57,094 nucleotides of DNA from Cellulomonas sp. 73-92 (GCF_001898175.1 NZ_MKTH01000026.1:1-57094); one strand, 5' to 3'; positions 23,552 through 32,658 are shown, numbered from the stretch's first letter. The notes: a model not told the origin generated them from the letters alone. Numbers and translations are program-made.

Positions 23552-24715
23552 TCATGCCGTACAGCGGGGGCCGCCAGCGGTGGGTGTGGTCAGGTGTTGC
23601 AGGTCGTGGTCGGCAAGCCAGGGTTCGGGGTCGATGGCGGAGGTGTCGGGTCCGCCGGGGTGTATCTCGAAGTGCAGGTGGGGTCCGGTGGAGTGTCCGG
23701 TGCTGCCGACGTCACCGATGTGTTGGCCGGCGATGACGTGGTCGCCGGCGTGGACGTGGATGCCGTTCGTGGTCATGTGCAGGTAGACCGACGCGACGGG
23801 CTGGGCGTCGATGGTGTGCTCCAGCACGATGCGACCGGTGCCGTCCTGGGTGAGGCCGGCCTGGAGGACCAGGCCGTCGGCCAGGGCGAGGATCGGTGTG
23901 CCGGCGGGGGCGGCCCAGTCGACGCCGGCGTGCAGCCGTCGTTGTCCGGTGAGCGGGTCGTCGCGCATCCCGTAACCGGAAGTGCGCACGTAGGTCCCCG
24001 CTGGCAGGGGGAACACCAGGCTGCCGGTCTCCGGCATCGGTGACTCGGAGCTGGTCGGACTTGGGCCGGGCGCCGTGGTGAGGGTGGCCAGGATGCTGGT
24101 GGCGGCCGGCTGGTAGGTCTGGTAGCGGTCGGGGAAGGCGGAGACCTCGACGGCTTGGGCCGCCTGACCGGGGGTCAGCTGCTGCCAGCCGGGGATGTCG
24201 AGCAGGCCGCGGGGACTGCCGGCGTTGGGGCCGGCGGGTCCGCCGTAGAACGCGCGGGCCTGGTACCCGGGGTCCATGAGCTGGGCGACGGTGCCCCACC
24301 CCGCGGCCGGGCGCATCTGGAACAGGCCGAGGGAGTCGTGGTCGGCCCCGTCCCCGTCGTTCGGGTAGGTCGCCGAGTCGGGGTAGGCGCTGGTGTTGGC
24401 CAGCTGTCGCAGCCGCGACTCGGTCAAGGCCGCCATCAGGGCGACGAGGATGCCGTCGTATCCGACCCCGGGGGTGCGGGCTCCGGTGTCGATGATGGTG
24501 GCGGCGTGGGTGAGCTGTTGGTGGTCCAGGCTGATCGTGGCGCCGGTGCCGGTGGTGACCTGCAGCGCGTCCGGCACCGCCAGCACGCCCAGCCCAGGGG
24601 TCAGGCAGGCACCCTGAGCGGTCAGGGCGGGGTTGGCCAGCGTGGCCGCCCCGAGCAGCCCGACCAGCGGGGCGAACATGATCAGCACGAGCCCGACGAG
24701 CAGCGTCTTCTTCAT
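23552..24715 (-). CDS. Secreted lytic transglycosylase/M23 peptidase for conjugation
   Basis: A 387-residue exported cell-wall enzyme. It has a signal anchor (LVGLVLIMFAPLVGLLGAATLA) and a lysozyme-like domain (ILVALMAALTESRLRQLAN, then GLFQMRPAAGWG) with a likely catalytic Glu in TESRL. After a Pro/Ser linker comes an M23 domain with the zinc ligands HAGVDW and HLHFEIH. Such bifunctional enzymes open peptidoglycan for the transfer channel. The ATG at 24715 lies just after the VirB8-like stop. Confidence 0.88.
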   Translation of the reverse strand: MKKTLLVGLVLIMFAPLVGLLGAATLANPALTAQGACLTPGLGVLAVPDALQVTTGTGATISLDHQQLTHAATIIDTGARTPGVGYDGILVALMAALTESRLRQLANTSAYPDSATYPNDGDGADHDSLGLFQMRPAAGWGTVAQLMDPGYQARAFYGGPAGPNAGSPRGLLDIPGWQQLTPGQAAQAVEVSAFPDRYQTYQPAATSILATLTTAPGPSPTSSESPMPETGSLVFPLPAGTYVRTSGYGMRDDPLTGQRRLHAGVDWAAPAGTPILALADGLVLQAGLTQDGTGRIVLEHTIDAQPVASVYLHMTTNGIHVHAGDHVIAGQHIGDVGSTGHSTGPHLHFEIHPGGPDTSAIDPEPWLADHDLQHLTTPTAGGPRCTA

Positions 24716-24730
24716 CTCGCACGCCGGCGG

Positions 24731-25411
24731 TCAGGGCAGGGGGTTGTTCAGCTGGGACAGCCGCAGCAGGGCGCAGTGCTCGCTGGCGGGTGGGCAGGAC
24801 AAGAACACGGTGAAGGCGACCGGGTGCTCGGAGGTGACGGGCCGGTCGAACCAGACCCCGGCCCGATGCCGGGTGCCGGCGATGGTGTAGGCGATCAGGC
24901 CGTCGCGCAGGTGGCCGGCCGCCACCGCTTGCGGCCACTGGTCGGGCACGGCGACCTGCTGGATGCTCAGCCATTGCCGGGTGCGGTAGGCGGCCAGGTC
25001 CCGCCATGTCGTGGCCGACGGCAGGTAGTGGTCCAGGTCGTCGATCAGGCCGGGGGTCTCGATGCCCGAGGGGTCCGCGGCCGCCAGGAGCACCGCCCGC
25101 ACGTCGGCGGGAGTCAGGGTGGTGAAGGTGTCCCAGGTGAACAGGGCGGCCGCGACGGCGCGCGCGAACTGCTCACCATCGGCGGTGATCGGCAACTGCG
25201 GAGGCGCGCTCGGGCCAGGTGCGGGCGTGCTCTTCTGACCAGTCGGCTGGCTCGATGCGATGACCATGGGGCTGTTGATCGGGTGCGGGGTGGGGCCGGC
25301 GAGCAGCCCGTAGACGCCGACGCCGGCCAGGACCAACAGCACCGCCCCAGCCACGACGGCGACCAGCAGGCCGCGCCGGTGCCGCACGGGGCTGAGGGTG
25401 GGGTCGGTCAT
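24731..25411 (-). CDS. VirB8/TcpC-like single-pass conjugation protein
   Basis: A 226-residue protein with one transmembrane helix (LLVAVVAGAVLLVLAGVGVYGLLA, residues 15-38). An extracytoplasmic Pro-rich linker and a folded domain follow, beginning near residue 75 (EQFARAVAAALFTWDTFTTLTPADVRAVLLAAADP). Its layout and position before the M23 peptidase match the VirB8-like proteins of actinobacterial elements; the assignment is by architecture, not by strong motifs. The ATG at 25411 is preceded by GGAGGAG, and CAGGTACG lies 36 nt upstream. Confidence 0.6.
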   Translation of the reverse strand: MTDPTLSPVRHRRGLLVAVVAGAVLLVLAGVGVYGLLAGPTPHPINSPMVIASSQPTGQKSTPAPGPSAPPQLPITADGEQFARAVAAALFTWDTFTTLTPADVRAVLLAAADPSGIETPGLIDDLDHYLPSATTWRDLAAYRTRQWLSIQQVAVPDQWPQAVAAGHLRDGLIAYTIAGTRHRAGVWFDRPVTSEHPVAFTVFLSCPPASEHCALLRLSQLNNPLP

Positions 25412-25447
25412 GGTCGGCTCCTCCTGTCGGCTGGTCTGTCCACCCGA

Positions 25448-25455
25448 CAGGTACG
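25448..25455 (-). promoter_or_regulatory. CAGGTACG upstream motif (virB8-like gene)
   Basis: A copy of the element motif, 36 nt before the VirB8-like start. Confidence 0.4.
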
Positions 25456-25479
25456 GGCGCGCCCCGCCGCACGGCTGGG

Positions 25480-26568
25480 TCAGGAGGCCACGGCGACCGG
25501 GCCGGGTGGGCGGGCGGCGCGGGCCGTGTCCAGGAAGCCGGTGGCGCCGGCCAGGTAGGACTCGACCAGGGCCCACTGGTCGGGGTCGGCGTAGCGGGCG
25601 AACTCGACCGGGTCGTACTGGTCCCACCAGCCGTGCTCGCGGCGCAGCAGGTCGACCAGCTTGCGGATCTGGTGGCGGGGACGGGCCAGCGGGTCGGCAT
25701 CGGTCCACCCCGCCCGACCCGTGGTGCTGGCGGTGGCGTCCTGGCCCAGCTCGGTGATCCGGGTCAGGGCGCGGGTCGCCTCGGCCAGGGCGTCCTTGGC
25801 TGTGGGCTGGGCCTGCACCTGGGCCAGGGCGTCGGCGGCGGCGGCGCGGACCGGGTCGGGCTGGTCGGGGTCCTGCGCCTGGCCGGTCAGGGTGCTGACC
25901 GCTTGCAGGAGCTTGACGTGCAGGTAGCGGCCGTTGACCTTGCCGTCGGTGTTCAGCTCGAGCAGCGCCTCGGCGGCGGCCTGACGTACTTGGGGGTCTT
26001 GGGCGTCGTCGGCGGCGATCTGCTGCAGCTCGACGACGTGGTCGAGCATCCCGTGCGAGTCCCTGCCGGTGACCGCCCGGGCCGCCTGGACCCGGGTCTT
26101 GCCGCCGCCGGTCGTCGTGGGTGACGGTGGTGTCGAATCGACACCACCGTCACCACTGGGCTGGGGGTCGGGGGTGGGGGCGCCGAAGCGGGTGGCCTGC
26201 TGGCGGCGGGCGGCGTCCTCGGCGAGCAGCTCCTTCAGCTCGCCGTACAGCTGTGCTTGTTCGATCGGGGACAGCAGCTTGTGCAGGGTGTGCTCGTCCT
26301 GGATGGCCAGCACGGTAGACAGCCGGTCGGACACGCCGGTGACCACCCAGACCGGGGTGGTGCGCTGGCCGAGCTGGCGCAGCGCGGCCAGCCGCCGGTT
26401 GCCGGCGATGAGCACGTTGCCGGTGGTGATGGTGATCGGAGCCAGCAGGCCGACACGACGGATCGAGTTGGCCAGCTCGCTCAGGTCGCCCAGGTCGTGC
26501 CGGTAGGCGTGCCCGACGTGGATCTCGTCGATCGCATGCTCGAGGACCAGGTGGCCGTCGCGGCTCAT
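25480..26568 (-). CDS. ParB N-terminal domain protein
   Basis: A 362-residue protein. Residues 5-110 form a ParB/Srx-type nuclease-like domain (YRHDLGDLSELANSIRRVGLLAPITIT, then IAGNRRLAALRQLG). The middle has alpha-helical repeats (DPQVRQAAAEALLELN, DPVRAAAADALAQVQ). The C-terminus is acidic and Pro-rich. ParB-N proteins of actinobacterial elements may act in partition or regulation. The ATG overlaps the stop of the upstream gene (ATGA), so the two are translationally coupled. Confidence 0.8.
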   Translation of the reverse strand: MSRDGHLVLEHAIDEIHVGHAYRHDLGDLSELANSIRRVGLLAPITITTGNVLIAGNRRLAALRQLGQRTTPVWVVTGVSDRLSTVLAIQDEHTLHKLLSPIEQAQLYGELKELLAEDAARRQQATRFGAPTPDPQPSGDGGVDSTPPSPTTTGGGKTRVQAARAVTGRDSHGMLDHVVELQQIAADDAQDPQVRQAAAEALLELNTDGKVNGRYLHVKLLQAVSTLTGQAQDPDQPDPVRAAAADALAQVQAQPTAKDALAEATRALTRITELGQDATASTTGRAGWTDADPLARPRHQIRKLVDLLRREHGWWDQYDPVEFARYADPDQWALVESYLAGATGFLDTARAARPPGPVAVAS

Positions 26569-27404
26569 GGGGTACCGGCCCGTTCCCGCCCGACCCGGGC
26601 GGCCTGCCGGGAGGCGTCGACCAGGTCCTGGTCGGTGAGCAGGTCGGCGGTGCTGTCGCCGAGCAGCGCCCGGGCCAGCAGGCCGAGGCGGCCGGGACGC
26701 CGGCGGCGGGCGGTGACGCCGACGACCAGCCGCACCAGCTGCGCCCACGCCTGGGGGCTGTAGCCGAGCCGCAGGGCTAGGGTCAGGTCGCCGGACACGA
26801 CGTCCAGGGCGGACTGGTGGGAGGCCAGGCTGGAGATGCGATCGGCGATGTAGTCCACTGCCGGCGCCGTGGCGTGGGCGGGCCAGCCGGTCAGGACCAG
26901 GAAGACCGCGGTGGTGCGCACCACCTGCTCGGCGCCGTCGTCGTCCTGCTCGAGCTCGGGTCCGGTCAGTGGGGTCAGGTGGGGGTGCACGTCGTAGAAG
27001 TAGTCCTCGTAGTGCCCGGCACGGACCGGCTCGAACAGGGGTCGTCTGGTGGGGCGGCGGGCCTTGTCCTGGGAGGTCAGGTTCCGTTCGGCGTGCACCT
27101 CGGCGGCGATGCCGAGCGCGACGGCGCGGGTGACCACGGCCCACGGGTCGGTGGCCTTCAGGGTGGTGGGGGTGCGCATGGCGATGAACGCCTCGTAGCC
27201 GGCGTCGGCCGGGTCGCGATGCCAGGCCTTGGCGACCGGGGTGTACTTGGCGGTGGCGTAGGCCATCAGGTCGGCCGCGACCGGGCTGGTCGACCACGCA
27301 TGGTGGGTGTTCAGGTCGGTCAGGACCTGGCGCAGCCCTTCGGGGGTGGTGAAGTCCAGGCCGCGGGCACCTGGCCCGGTCGGCTCATCGCAGTAGTGGT
27401 CCAT
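26565..27404 (-). CDS. Conserved element protein of unknown function
   Basis: A 279-residue soluble protein that was not recognised. It begins with an acidic stretch (MDHYCDEPTGPGARGLDF) and has a tandem of helices (LMAYATAKYTPVAKAWHRDP, WAVVTRAVALGIAAEVHAERNL) and a long C-terminal basic part. No membrane segment or catalytic motif is visible. The ATG at 27404 was chosen for its AAAGGGAG element. The CAGGTACG motif is 34 nt upstream, and the stop overlaps the ParB-N start. Confidence 0.7.
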   Translation of the reverse strand: MDHYCDEPTGPGARGLDFTTPEGLRQVLTDLNTHHAWSTSPVAADLMAYATAKYTPVAKAWHRDPADAGYEAFIAMRTPTTLKATDPWAVVTRAVALGIAAEVHAERNLTSQDKARRPTRRPLFEPVRAGHYEDYFYDVHPHLTPLTGPELEQDDDGAEQVVRTTAVFLVLTGWPAHATAPAVDYIADRISSLASHQSALDVVSGDLTLALRLGYSPQAWAQLVRLVVGVTARRRRPGRLGLLARALLGDSTADLLTDQDLVDASRQAARVGRERAGTP

Positions 27405-27438
27405 GGCGACTCCCTTTGACGGTCGTGCGGCTAGCAGG

Positions 27439-27446
27439 CAGGTACG
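27439..27446 (-). promoter_or_regulatory. CAGGTACG upstream motif (unknown gene/parB-N)
   Basis: A copy of the element motif, 34 nt before the gene that starts at 27404. Confidence 0.4.
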
Positions 27447-27648
27447 AAGCCCGCACCGCACGACGGCCATCTGAGGCCTGGCCGTCCGGGTGGGTGGCCG
27501 GGTTCAGGGCGTCAAGGAGCTCGCCACGGCGGGAGGGTGTCGTGGCTGGGGGTGGTGCCGCGTGGTCAGGCGGCGGGGATGAACCGGTGGGTTCTTGCGG
27601 TGCGGGGGCCGGGCGCACGCGTGGGGCGGGCGCTCGGGAGGGCTGAGG

Positions 27649-28029
27649 TCACCGGCTCACCGCCCGTCTCCCCGCGGCCGGTCGGCTGGCCGGGTTGGGG
27701 GACTCGTCCGGGTCGAGCTGGGTCTGGCGGCGGGCCAGGGCGGCGCGTAGCCGGGCCTGGCCGCCGTGCGCGGCGGCCGCCAGCAGTGCTCGGGTCGTGC
27801 GGTTGGCCTGGATGCCTTGCTGCAGCAGGGCGCCGCCGGCGCGGGCGGCCAGGTCGGTCGGCTGGACCCACTGCACGCCGGTCGTGTTCCGCTCGTGCGG
27901 GCCGCGGTCTCGATGCAGCGAGGGGTCGCGGTGGGTGGCCAAGGTCGCGGCGTGCTCGCCGCCAGTCGGGTTGCCGGTCCGGGGCGCCGGCTCGGCGGTG
28001 CGTGTCGGGTGCGGGGTCTGCTGGCTCAT
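27649..28029 (-). CDS. Small conserved element protein
   Basis: A 126-residue basic, mostly disordered protein. The only ordered-looking part is a helix pair around residues 60-100 (ALLQQGIQANRTTRALLAAAAHGG). The family was not recognised. The ATG overlaps the DUF2637 stop (ATGA), which supports it as a real coupled gene despite its low complexity. Confidence 0.55.
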   Translation of the reverse strand: MSQQTPHPTRTAEPAPRTGNPTGGEHAATLATHRDPSLHRDRGPHERNTTGVQWVQPTDLAARAGGALLQQGIQANRTTRALLAAAAHGGQARLRAALARRQTQLDPDESPNPASRPAAGRRAVSR

Positions 28030-28742
28030 CGGGTGTCTCCTTGCGGCTGGCGGTCAGGTGCGTGCAGCCATCGGCTGACGGTCGTGGGGTGCACCCCCAG
28101 CTCGGCCGCGATCACCCGCTGCGAGGTGCCGGCGGCCGCCAGCGCGACAGCCCGCTGGCGTCGCTGCGGGTCCCGGCGACTCGCACCGCTGGGCCGCCGT
28201 GCCCGGCCAGCAGCCGGCAGGGTGCGGCTTTCGGGCTCGACCCGGCCGCTCGCCTGCGGCATGGCCGGGTGGAGGGTCGGGCCGGTGCGGGTCAGCTCGA
28301 CGCTCAGGTGGGTCATGGCGACCAGGACCAGGGGCGGGATCGAGGCGACCAGGGCGGCGACCAGGGCCGGGACACGCTCGTCGGCAGCCACCACCGCGTG
28401 GGTGATGTTCGCCGCGACGGACACCCCGGCGCCGGCGCCCAGCAGCAGCCAGGCGAATCGGCGGGCCGGGGCGCCGGCCTGGCGCAGGGCGACCACCGAG
28501 ACGGTGGCTTCGAGGATGACGCCGTCGACGATCAGCGGCCAGACCCACGCCTGCCGTTCGGGCACCCCGGCCAGGGTGGCCAGGTCGCGCAGGGTGGTGA
28601 ACGACAGCCAGAACGCACCCATGGCCAGCAGCAGCGTCCCGGACACGCTGGTCGCCACGACGAACCGGGGCACCCCGATCCCTGGGCTGGCCGTCTGCTG
28701 TGGTTGGGGGTGGACGACGGGGGACAGCGTGGTCAAGCTCAT
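28026..28742 (-). CDS. DUF2637 membrane protein with C-terminal HTH
   Basis: A 238-residue protein. Four membrane helices in residues 25-145 (FVVATSVSGTLLLAMGAFWL; WPLIVDGVILEATVSVVAL; FAWLLLGAGAGVSVAANITHAV; LVAALVASIPPLVLVAM) define DUF2637, a family of actinobacterial plasmid proteins related to the Spd spread proteins. The C-terminus has a resolvase-like HTH (RRQRAVALAAAGTSQRVIAAELGV). The ATG overlaps the primase-polymerase stop. It may help intra-mycelial or intercellular spread (inference from family context). Confidence 0.82.
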   Translation of the reverse strand: MSLTTLSPVVHPQPQQTASPGIGVPRFVVATSVSGTLLLAMGAFWLSFTTLRDLATLAGVPERQAWVWPLIVDGVILEATVSVVALRQAGAPARRFAWLLLGAGAGVSVAANITHAVVAADERVPALVAALVASIPPLVLVAMTHLSVELTRTGPTLHPAMPQASGRVEPESRTLPAAGRARRPSGASRRDPQRRQRAVALAAAGTSQRVIAAELGVHPTTVSRWLHAPDRQPQGDTR

Positions 28743-29629
28743 CGCGACACCGCCGCAGGTCGGGGGGAGGCTGGAGGGCTTGGTGGGTCGGTGGGGAACA
28801 GGGCGGCGGCGCGGTGCGCGGAGCGGATGGTCGCGGTGATCTCGCTCGCGCCCAGGCCGATGGCCTGGGCGGACGGGGCGAGCAGCTCGTGGATGTCCGG
28901 CTCGGCCAGGCCGAGCTCGGCCAGCCGGCAGGCGGCCCAGAACAAGCTGGCGTTGCGGGTGCCTTCCTGGGCCCGGGCCAGCCAATCGGCCAGCTGCCGA
29001 CTAGAGCGCACCGGGCTCGGGTCGCTCGGGGTGCCGACGCGGGTGGATGCGAGGGTGGGCCGGGGTGGGGTCAGCAGGTCACGGATCTGGTCGCCGTCGA
29101 TCGGAGCGGGGTCGTGGCCCAGGCCGATGATCGTGTAGCCGGCCTCGACGTCGCCCTGGCGGACCCGGGAGGGTGGGGCCACGACGTACCCGCCGGCCCC
29201 GCGGAAGTCCACATGGTGTGTGCCGCGCGACCAGGACCGGCGCGGCTGGTCGGGGTCGGTGGGGTAGTACAGGTGCAGCCCACCGGACGGGGTGCGCACC
29301 GCCGCCAACCAGCCTCCGACCAGGCCGGCGCGTTGCAGCAGCTGCAAGGTGGGGTAGCCGGCCCCGGTGGCGTGCACGTCGATGTCGAGCACGTCCAACC
29401 CGGCGCCGGTCGCCAGCCCGATGTTCGCCTCCGGCAGCCAGGTCCACCACCGGTCGACCTGCCGGACGTCGGTGCTGGCGTCCTGGAACCCATGCGCGGT
29501 CGCCGGCCGCTTGCCACCCGGCAGGCACGGGAACACCGGCACGCCGGCACGCGCGTAGGCGCGTGCGGCCTCGACCCGCGGTGGGTCACTGACGCGCAGC
29601 CCGGCCAGGACCACAGCCAGTGCCTGCAT
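28739..29629 (-). CDS. Bifunctional primase-polymerase
   Basis: A 296-residue PrimPol-type protein. The N-terminal domain has GVPVFPCLPGGKRP, the catalytic acidic motif LDVLDIDVH and the RTPSGGLHLYY box with the active-site His. A helical C-terminal domain (ADWLARAQEGTRNASLFWAACRLAELG) is typical of the family in actinobacterial elements. It primes DNA synthesis during element replication or transfer. The ATG at 29629 begins the conserved part. CAGGTGCG lies 60 nt upstream. Confidence 0.87.
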   Translation of the reverse strand: MQALAVVLAGLRVSDPPRVEAARAYARAGVPVFPCLPGGKRPATAHGFQDASTDVRQVDRWWTWLPEANIGLATGAGLDVLDIDVHATGAGYPTLQLLQRAGLVGGWLAAVRTPSGGLHLYYPTDPDQPRRSWSRGTHHVDFRGAGGYVVAPPSRVRQGDVEAGYTIIGLGHDPAPIDGDQIRDLLTPPRPTLASTRVGTPSDPSPVRSSRQLADWLARAQEGTRNASLFWAACRLAELGLAEPDIHELLAPSAQAIGLGASEITATIRSAHRAAALFPTDPPSPPASPRPAAVSR

Positions 29630-29689
29630 CGCGCTCACCTCCCCACCACGGGCCACAAGGACGGCGACGTCCCATGGCCCCCTGCAGGT

Positions 29690-29697
29690 CAGGTGCG
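29690..29697 (-). promoter_or_regulatory. CAGGTGCG upstream motif (primase-polymerase)
   Basis: A variant of the element motif, 60 nt before the primase-polymerase start. Confidence 0.3.
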
Positions 29698-29982
29698 CGC
29701 ACGTGTCGGCAACCCGTAACCCGCCTCGCCTCACGGTCCTGGGCTGGTCTGCGAGAGCCCCGACAGCAAGGGAAGCGGCGTGTCCTGACCGATCGGCCGA
29801 CTGCTGAGGCAGACGTAGCCCTCCGTCAACAGATGCGCGGTTCTGCACCGAACATGCGCGAAATCGTCATGTGTCGCGCTGGCGCGCACCGACGGGTGGC
29901 GAGCCCTGTCGCCACCCTTCGGGCCGGCTGGGGAACATGGCGGCGTGAGACCGCGTCGTCGAGGCGCGGGGCGCCGGGCAGG

Positions 29983-30282
29983 TCAGTTCGTCGCGGGCGG
30001 ACCGGGGTGTGCGGGGGAGGGGTGTGGGCCGTACAGCGGTCGCAGCAGGTCGCCGAGGTCGACCTCGAGGGCGACCGCCAGCCGGAACCAGGTCTCCAGG
30101 CTGCCGCGGGTGGCTGGCTTGTTCGGGTTGCGCCGCGAGCGTCCAGACTCCAGTGTCACGAGCGTGGCTCTGCCGACGCCGGCGCGGGCGGCCAGCTCGT
30201 CGTACGACCAGCCGCGACGATGGCGCAGCTGCGCCAGGTGCAGCCTCAGCGCGTCGAAGTCCGGCTCGTCGAGGTCTGGCAC
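29983..30282 (-). CDS. XRE-family repressor of the element
   Basis: A 99-residue Cro/C1-type regulator. The HTH spans residues 12-70 (LAQLRHRRGWSYDELAARAGVGRATLVTLESGRS), followed by TWFRLAVALEVDLGDLL. The start is GTG. Two identical 12-base palindromes lie 38-68 nt upstream (30320-30350), an arrangement expected for an autoregulated master switch. Its position between the primase and the upstream unknown genes suggests control of element replication or transfer. Confidence 0.82.
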   Translation of the reverse strand: MPDLDEPDFDALRLHLAQLRHRRGWSYDELAARAGVGRATLVTLESGRSRRNPNKPATRGSLETWFRLAVALEVDLGDLLRPLYGPHPSPAHPGPPATN

Positions 30283-30319
30283 GTCACCAAGCGAATCGGT
30301 CGATGCGGTTGCCCGCGTG

Positions 30320-30350
30320 ATGGCTAGCCATCACAATTATGGCTAGCCAT
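30320..30350. promoter_or_regulatory. Twin palindromic operator
   Basis: Two perfect copies of ATGGCTAGCCAT (30320-30331 and 30339-30350), with centres 19 bases apart and so roughly on the same helix face. They stand out as an AT-richer patch upstream of the XRE repressor gene and are likely its binding sites. Confidence 0.65.
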
Positions 30351-30521
30351 CATGTTTCGGAGTCGGGTCGCTCGGCGGTCTGCCATATCGGCCGGGTCCG
30401 ATCCGGGCAGTGCGGTGGCCTGATGGACATCACGGATGGCTCAGGGGCCGGTCGGGCCACGGGACACCCCCTCCTCGCGACCCGACCGGTCCCGGCACCA
30501 CCGCCGGCCCGGCTCGGCGGG

Positions 30522-31808
30522 CTAGAGTCGCCGGCCCGGCTCGCCTCGGCCGCCCTGGCCGGGGGTCGGCTCGCCTGGGGTGAGGTCCTGCTCGCGGTGT
30601 GCGAGCAGGGTCCGCATGGCGGCGCCGGGCTGCAGCGCAGGCGCGCCCAGTGTGTCGAGGTCGGCACCCTCGCGTCCGGTGTCGGCGACCACGGCGTTGA
30701 TCGCGACGATCACCCGGTCCGGGTGGCTGCCGGCGTCCAGCTGGTGCAGCAGGTTGGCGATCTTGTCCAGGCTCGCCGCATCGTGCTCGTCGACTCTGAA
30801 CGCGGCCGAGGCCATCACCGTGTCGGCGACCGGGGCGTGGGCGACGACCAGCCGATACTGGCCGGTCCCATCCCGGCCGGTCGCCGAGTACAGGCCCGGG
30901 GCGAGCAGCTCGTGGGCCACCGAGGCCCAGCCCTCGTAGATCGGCACGCCGGTCGGGTCGTCCGGGTCGGGCACCGAGACCACTGGATCGCGACCGGCCA
31001 GGACCGCGGCGAGCTCGTAGCTCTGCTGGGAGCTGAGCAGACCAGCGGCCGAAACAGTCCTGCCGGGTTGGGCCACGGCCCGCAGCACCTGGACTGCCAG
31101 CAGGTCGGCCGGCACCCACTCCCGCGCGAACCGCGCCGGCAGATAGGGCGAACGGCCCCCGGCCCCGGCCAGCACGGTGCGCAGCGCCTGCTCACGGTCC
31201 TCGACAACCTGGTCGAACTGGGTCCGCCAGGCACGCAGGTCGGCGCCGTAGCGGACCTCGTCGATCTCTGCAGGGTAGCGGGGGGCGGCCGTGACCTGGT
31301 AGTCCTGCCGGTTCGGTCGCACTGGCAGCGGGAACCGTTCGAGCACGTCGACCACGTCGTCACGCAGGTTCTCGGTGCGCTCGAGCCGGTCCAGCAGCTC
31401 CGGCAGCCGCGAGGCGCGCAACCCCAGCGTCAAGCACTTCTCCCGCCACTGCTCCTGGGCGTCGGCCAAGCCGTCGGCATCCAGGCTGCCGTCGTCGCGA
31501 ATGTAGGCGGCGGGGGACGGTTCGGGTGGGAACATCTCGGCGACCATCTCCGGGATCCCGGAGTCCTGCAAGGCCTCCCACCCGGGCAGCGGCGCCGCAA
31601 CCGGCTGCCCCGGCGGGGCGCCGTCGGTCCAGGAATGGATCGCTCGACCTGCCGGGTCGGCGCGGTCGGGGTCTAGCCCGTCCGACAGCGTGCGGTCCAG
31701 GAAGGCGCGGGCGTCGCCCCAGGTCGCGCCGGTCACGTCGAACTCGACGTTCAAGCGATAGTGGCTGACCTGTGAGGCGTCGAGGGGTGGGGTGGTCGGC
31801 TCGGTCAC
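30522..31808 (-). CDS. Conserved element protein of unknown function
   Basis: A 428-residue acidic soluble protein that was not recognised. It contains a helical middle (ADAQEQWREKCLTLGLRASRLPELLDRLERTENLRDDVVDVLERFPL, in parts) and a C-terminal alpha/beta domain (YRLVVAHAPVADTVMASAAFRVDEHDA). It has no membrane segment. The GTG at 31808 was preferred because AAGGAG lies nine bases upstream; an in-frame GTG six codons earlier overlaps the previous stop. CAGGTACG lies 41 nt upstream. Confidence 0.7.
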   Translation of the reverse strand: MTEPTTPPLDASQVSHYRLNVEFDVTGATWGDARAFLDRTLSDGLDPDRADPAGRAIHSWTDGAPPGQPVAAPLPGWEALQDSGIPEMVAEMFPPEPSPAAYIRDDGSLDADGLADAQEQWREKCLTLGLRASRLPELLDRLERTENLRDDVVDVLERFPLPVRPNRQDYQVTAAPRYPAEIDEVRYGADLRAWRTQFDQVVEDREQALRTVLAGAGGRSPYLPARFAREWVPADLLAVQVLRAVAQPGRTVSAAGLLSSQQSYELAAVLAGRDPVVSVPDPDDPTGVPIYEGWASVAHELLAPGLYSATGRDGTGQYRLVVAHAPVADTVMASAAFRVDEHDAASLDKIANLLHQLDAGSHPDRVIVAINAVVADTGREGADLDTLGAPALQPGAAMRTLLAHREQDLTPGEPTPGQGGRGEPGRRL

Positions 31809-31822
31809 GATCGTGGTCTCCT

Positions 31823-32494
31823 TCACTCGGCAGGGGTCGGCACGCCAGCCAGGTACGGTCCTCCCACGTCATGGCCCGCCGCGTGCCGGCCAGCAGCTCG
31901 CGCCGGGCTCGGTGCCACCTCGGGCTGCAGGGCCTGTTCTCGGGTGTGCAGCAGATCTGCTAGCAGCCGGCGCACCACGGTCTGGTGGGTGCCGTCGGTG
32001 CCGCCGGCCACCGGGATCTGGTGGAAGGAGAACGCCGGGTAGGCGGTCGCCGTCCGCAGCGCCTCGAGCCACCCGTCGACGTCCTCAGGCCACGTCCAGT
32101 CCGCCGGCGCCGGATGCTCGTCCAGGAAAGCGGCGGCCCCATCGAAGCCGGGACCCTCATGCAGCTGCTCGTACAGGGTCTCGGCCAGCATCCGCGCGAG
32201 CCTGACCGGGCTGCGATGCGCGATCACCGTCGGATCGTCGTCGCTCAGGTCCGACCAGACGATCACCGCCACCGACAGCTCGGGCGGCACGTACGCCGCC
32301 CGCAGCCCAGCCGCCGCTGCGCCCGTGCGGCCGGTGGCCTGGACCAGGTCGTTGACCCGCCCCAGCACCATCGAGGCCGTCGCGGGCGAGCGCACCAGCC
32401 GCAGGCTCGCCGCAACCTCGTCGAGCAGCCTCCCCTCCGGCGAGCCGGCCTCACCGGCTGGTCCCGGGACCGAAGTGGCGCTGGGGGTCGACAT
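31823..32494 (-). CDS. Conserved element protein of unknown function
   Basis: A 223-residue soluble protein that was not recognised. Helix-rich parts (LLDEVAASLRLVRSPATASMVLGRVNDLVQATG) are followed by an alpha/beta segment (ELSVAVIVWSDLSDDDPTVIAHRSPVRLARMLAETLYEQL) and a low-complexity tail. It is the first gene of the minus-strand backbone run here. The CAGGTACG motif is 51 nt upstream, and the start of the next gene follows its stop closely. Confidence 0.65.
   Translation of the reverse strand: MSTPSATSVPGPAGEAGSPEGRLLDEVAASLRLVRSPATASMVLGRVNDLVQATGRTGAAAAGLRAAYVPPELSVAVIVWSDLSDDDPTVIAHRSPVRLARMLAETLYEQLHEGPGFDGAAAFLDEHPAPADWTWPEDVDGWLEALRTATAYPAFSFHQIPVAGGTDGTHQTVVRRLLADLLHTREQALQPEVAPSPARAAGRHAAGHDVGGPYLAGVPTPAE
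31850..31857 (-). promoter_or_regulatory. CAGGTACG upstream motif (428-residue gene)
   Basis: A copy of the element motif, 41 nt before the start at 31808, inside the 3' end of the upstream gene. Confidence 0.35.
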
Positions 32495-32545
32495 GGCAGG
32501 TCTCCTTCCGATCGGCGGCGACCAGGTCGAGGCGGTCGTGTGCGT

Positions 32546-32553
32546 CAGGTACG
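32546..32553 (-). promoter_or_regulatory. CAGGTACG upstream motif (223-residue gene)
   Basis: A copy of the element motif, 51 nt before the start at 32494. Confidence 0.4.
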
Positions 32554-32658
32554 GGTCCACGCTCCCTGGGTCCGCCACCCAGCCGCGTGCATCGTGGGCG
32601 TACCGCGACGTCCTTGTACGACCGTCGTGGGGCCGGCTGCTGGCGGGCCGCTATCGGC

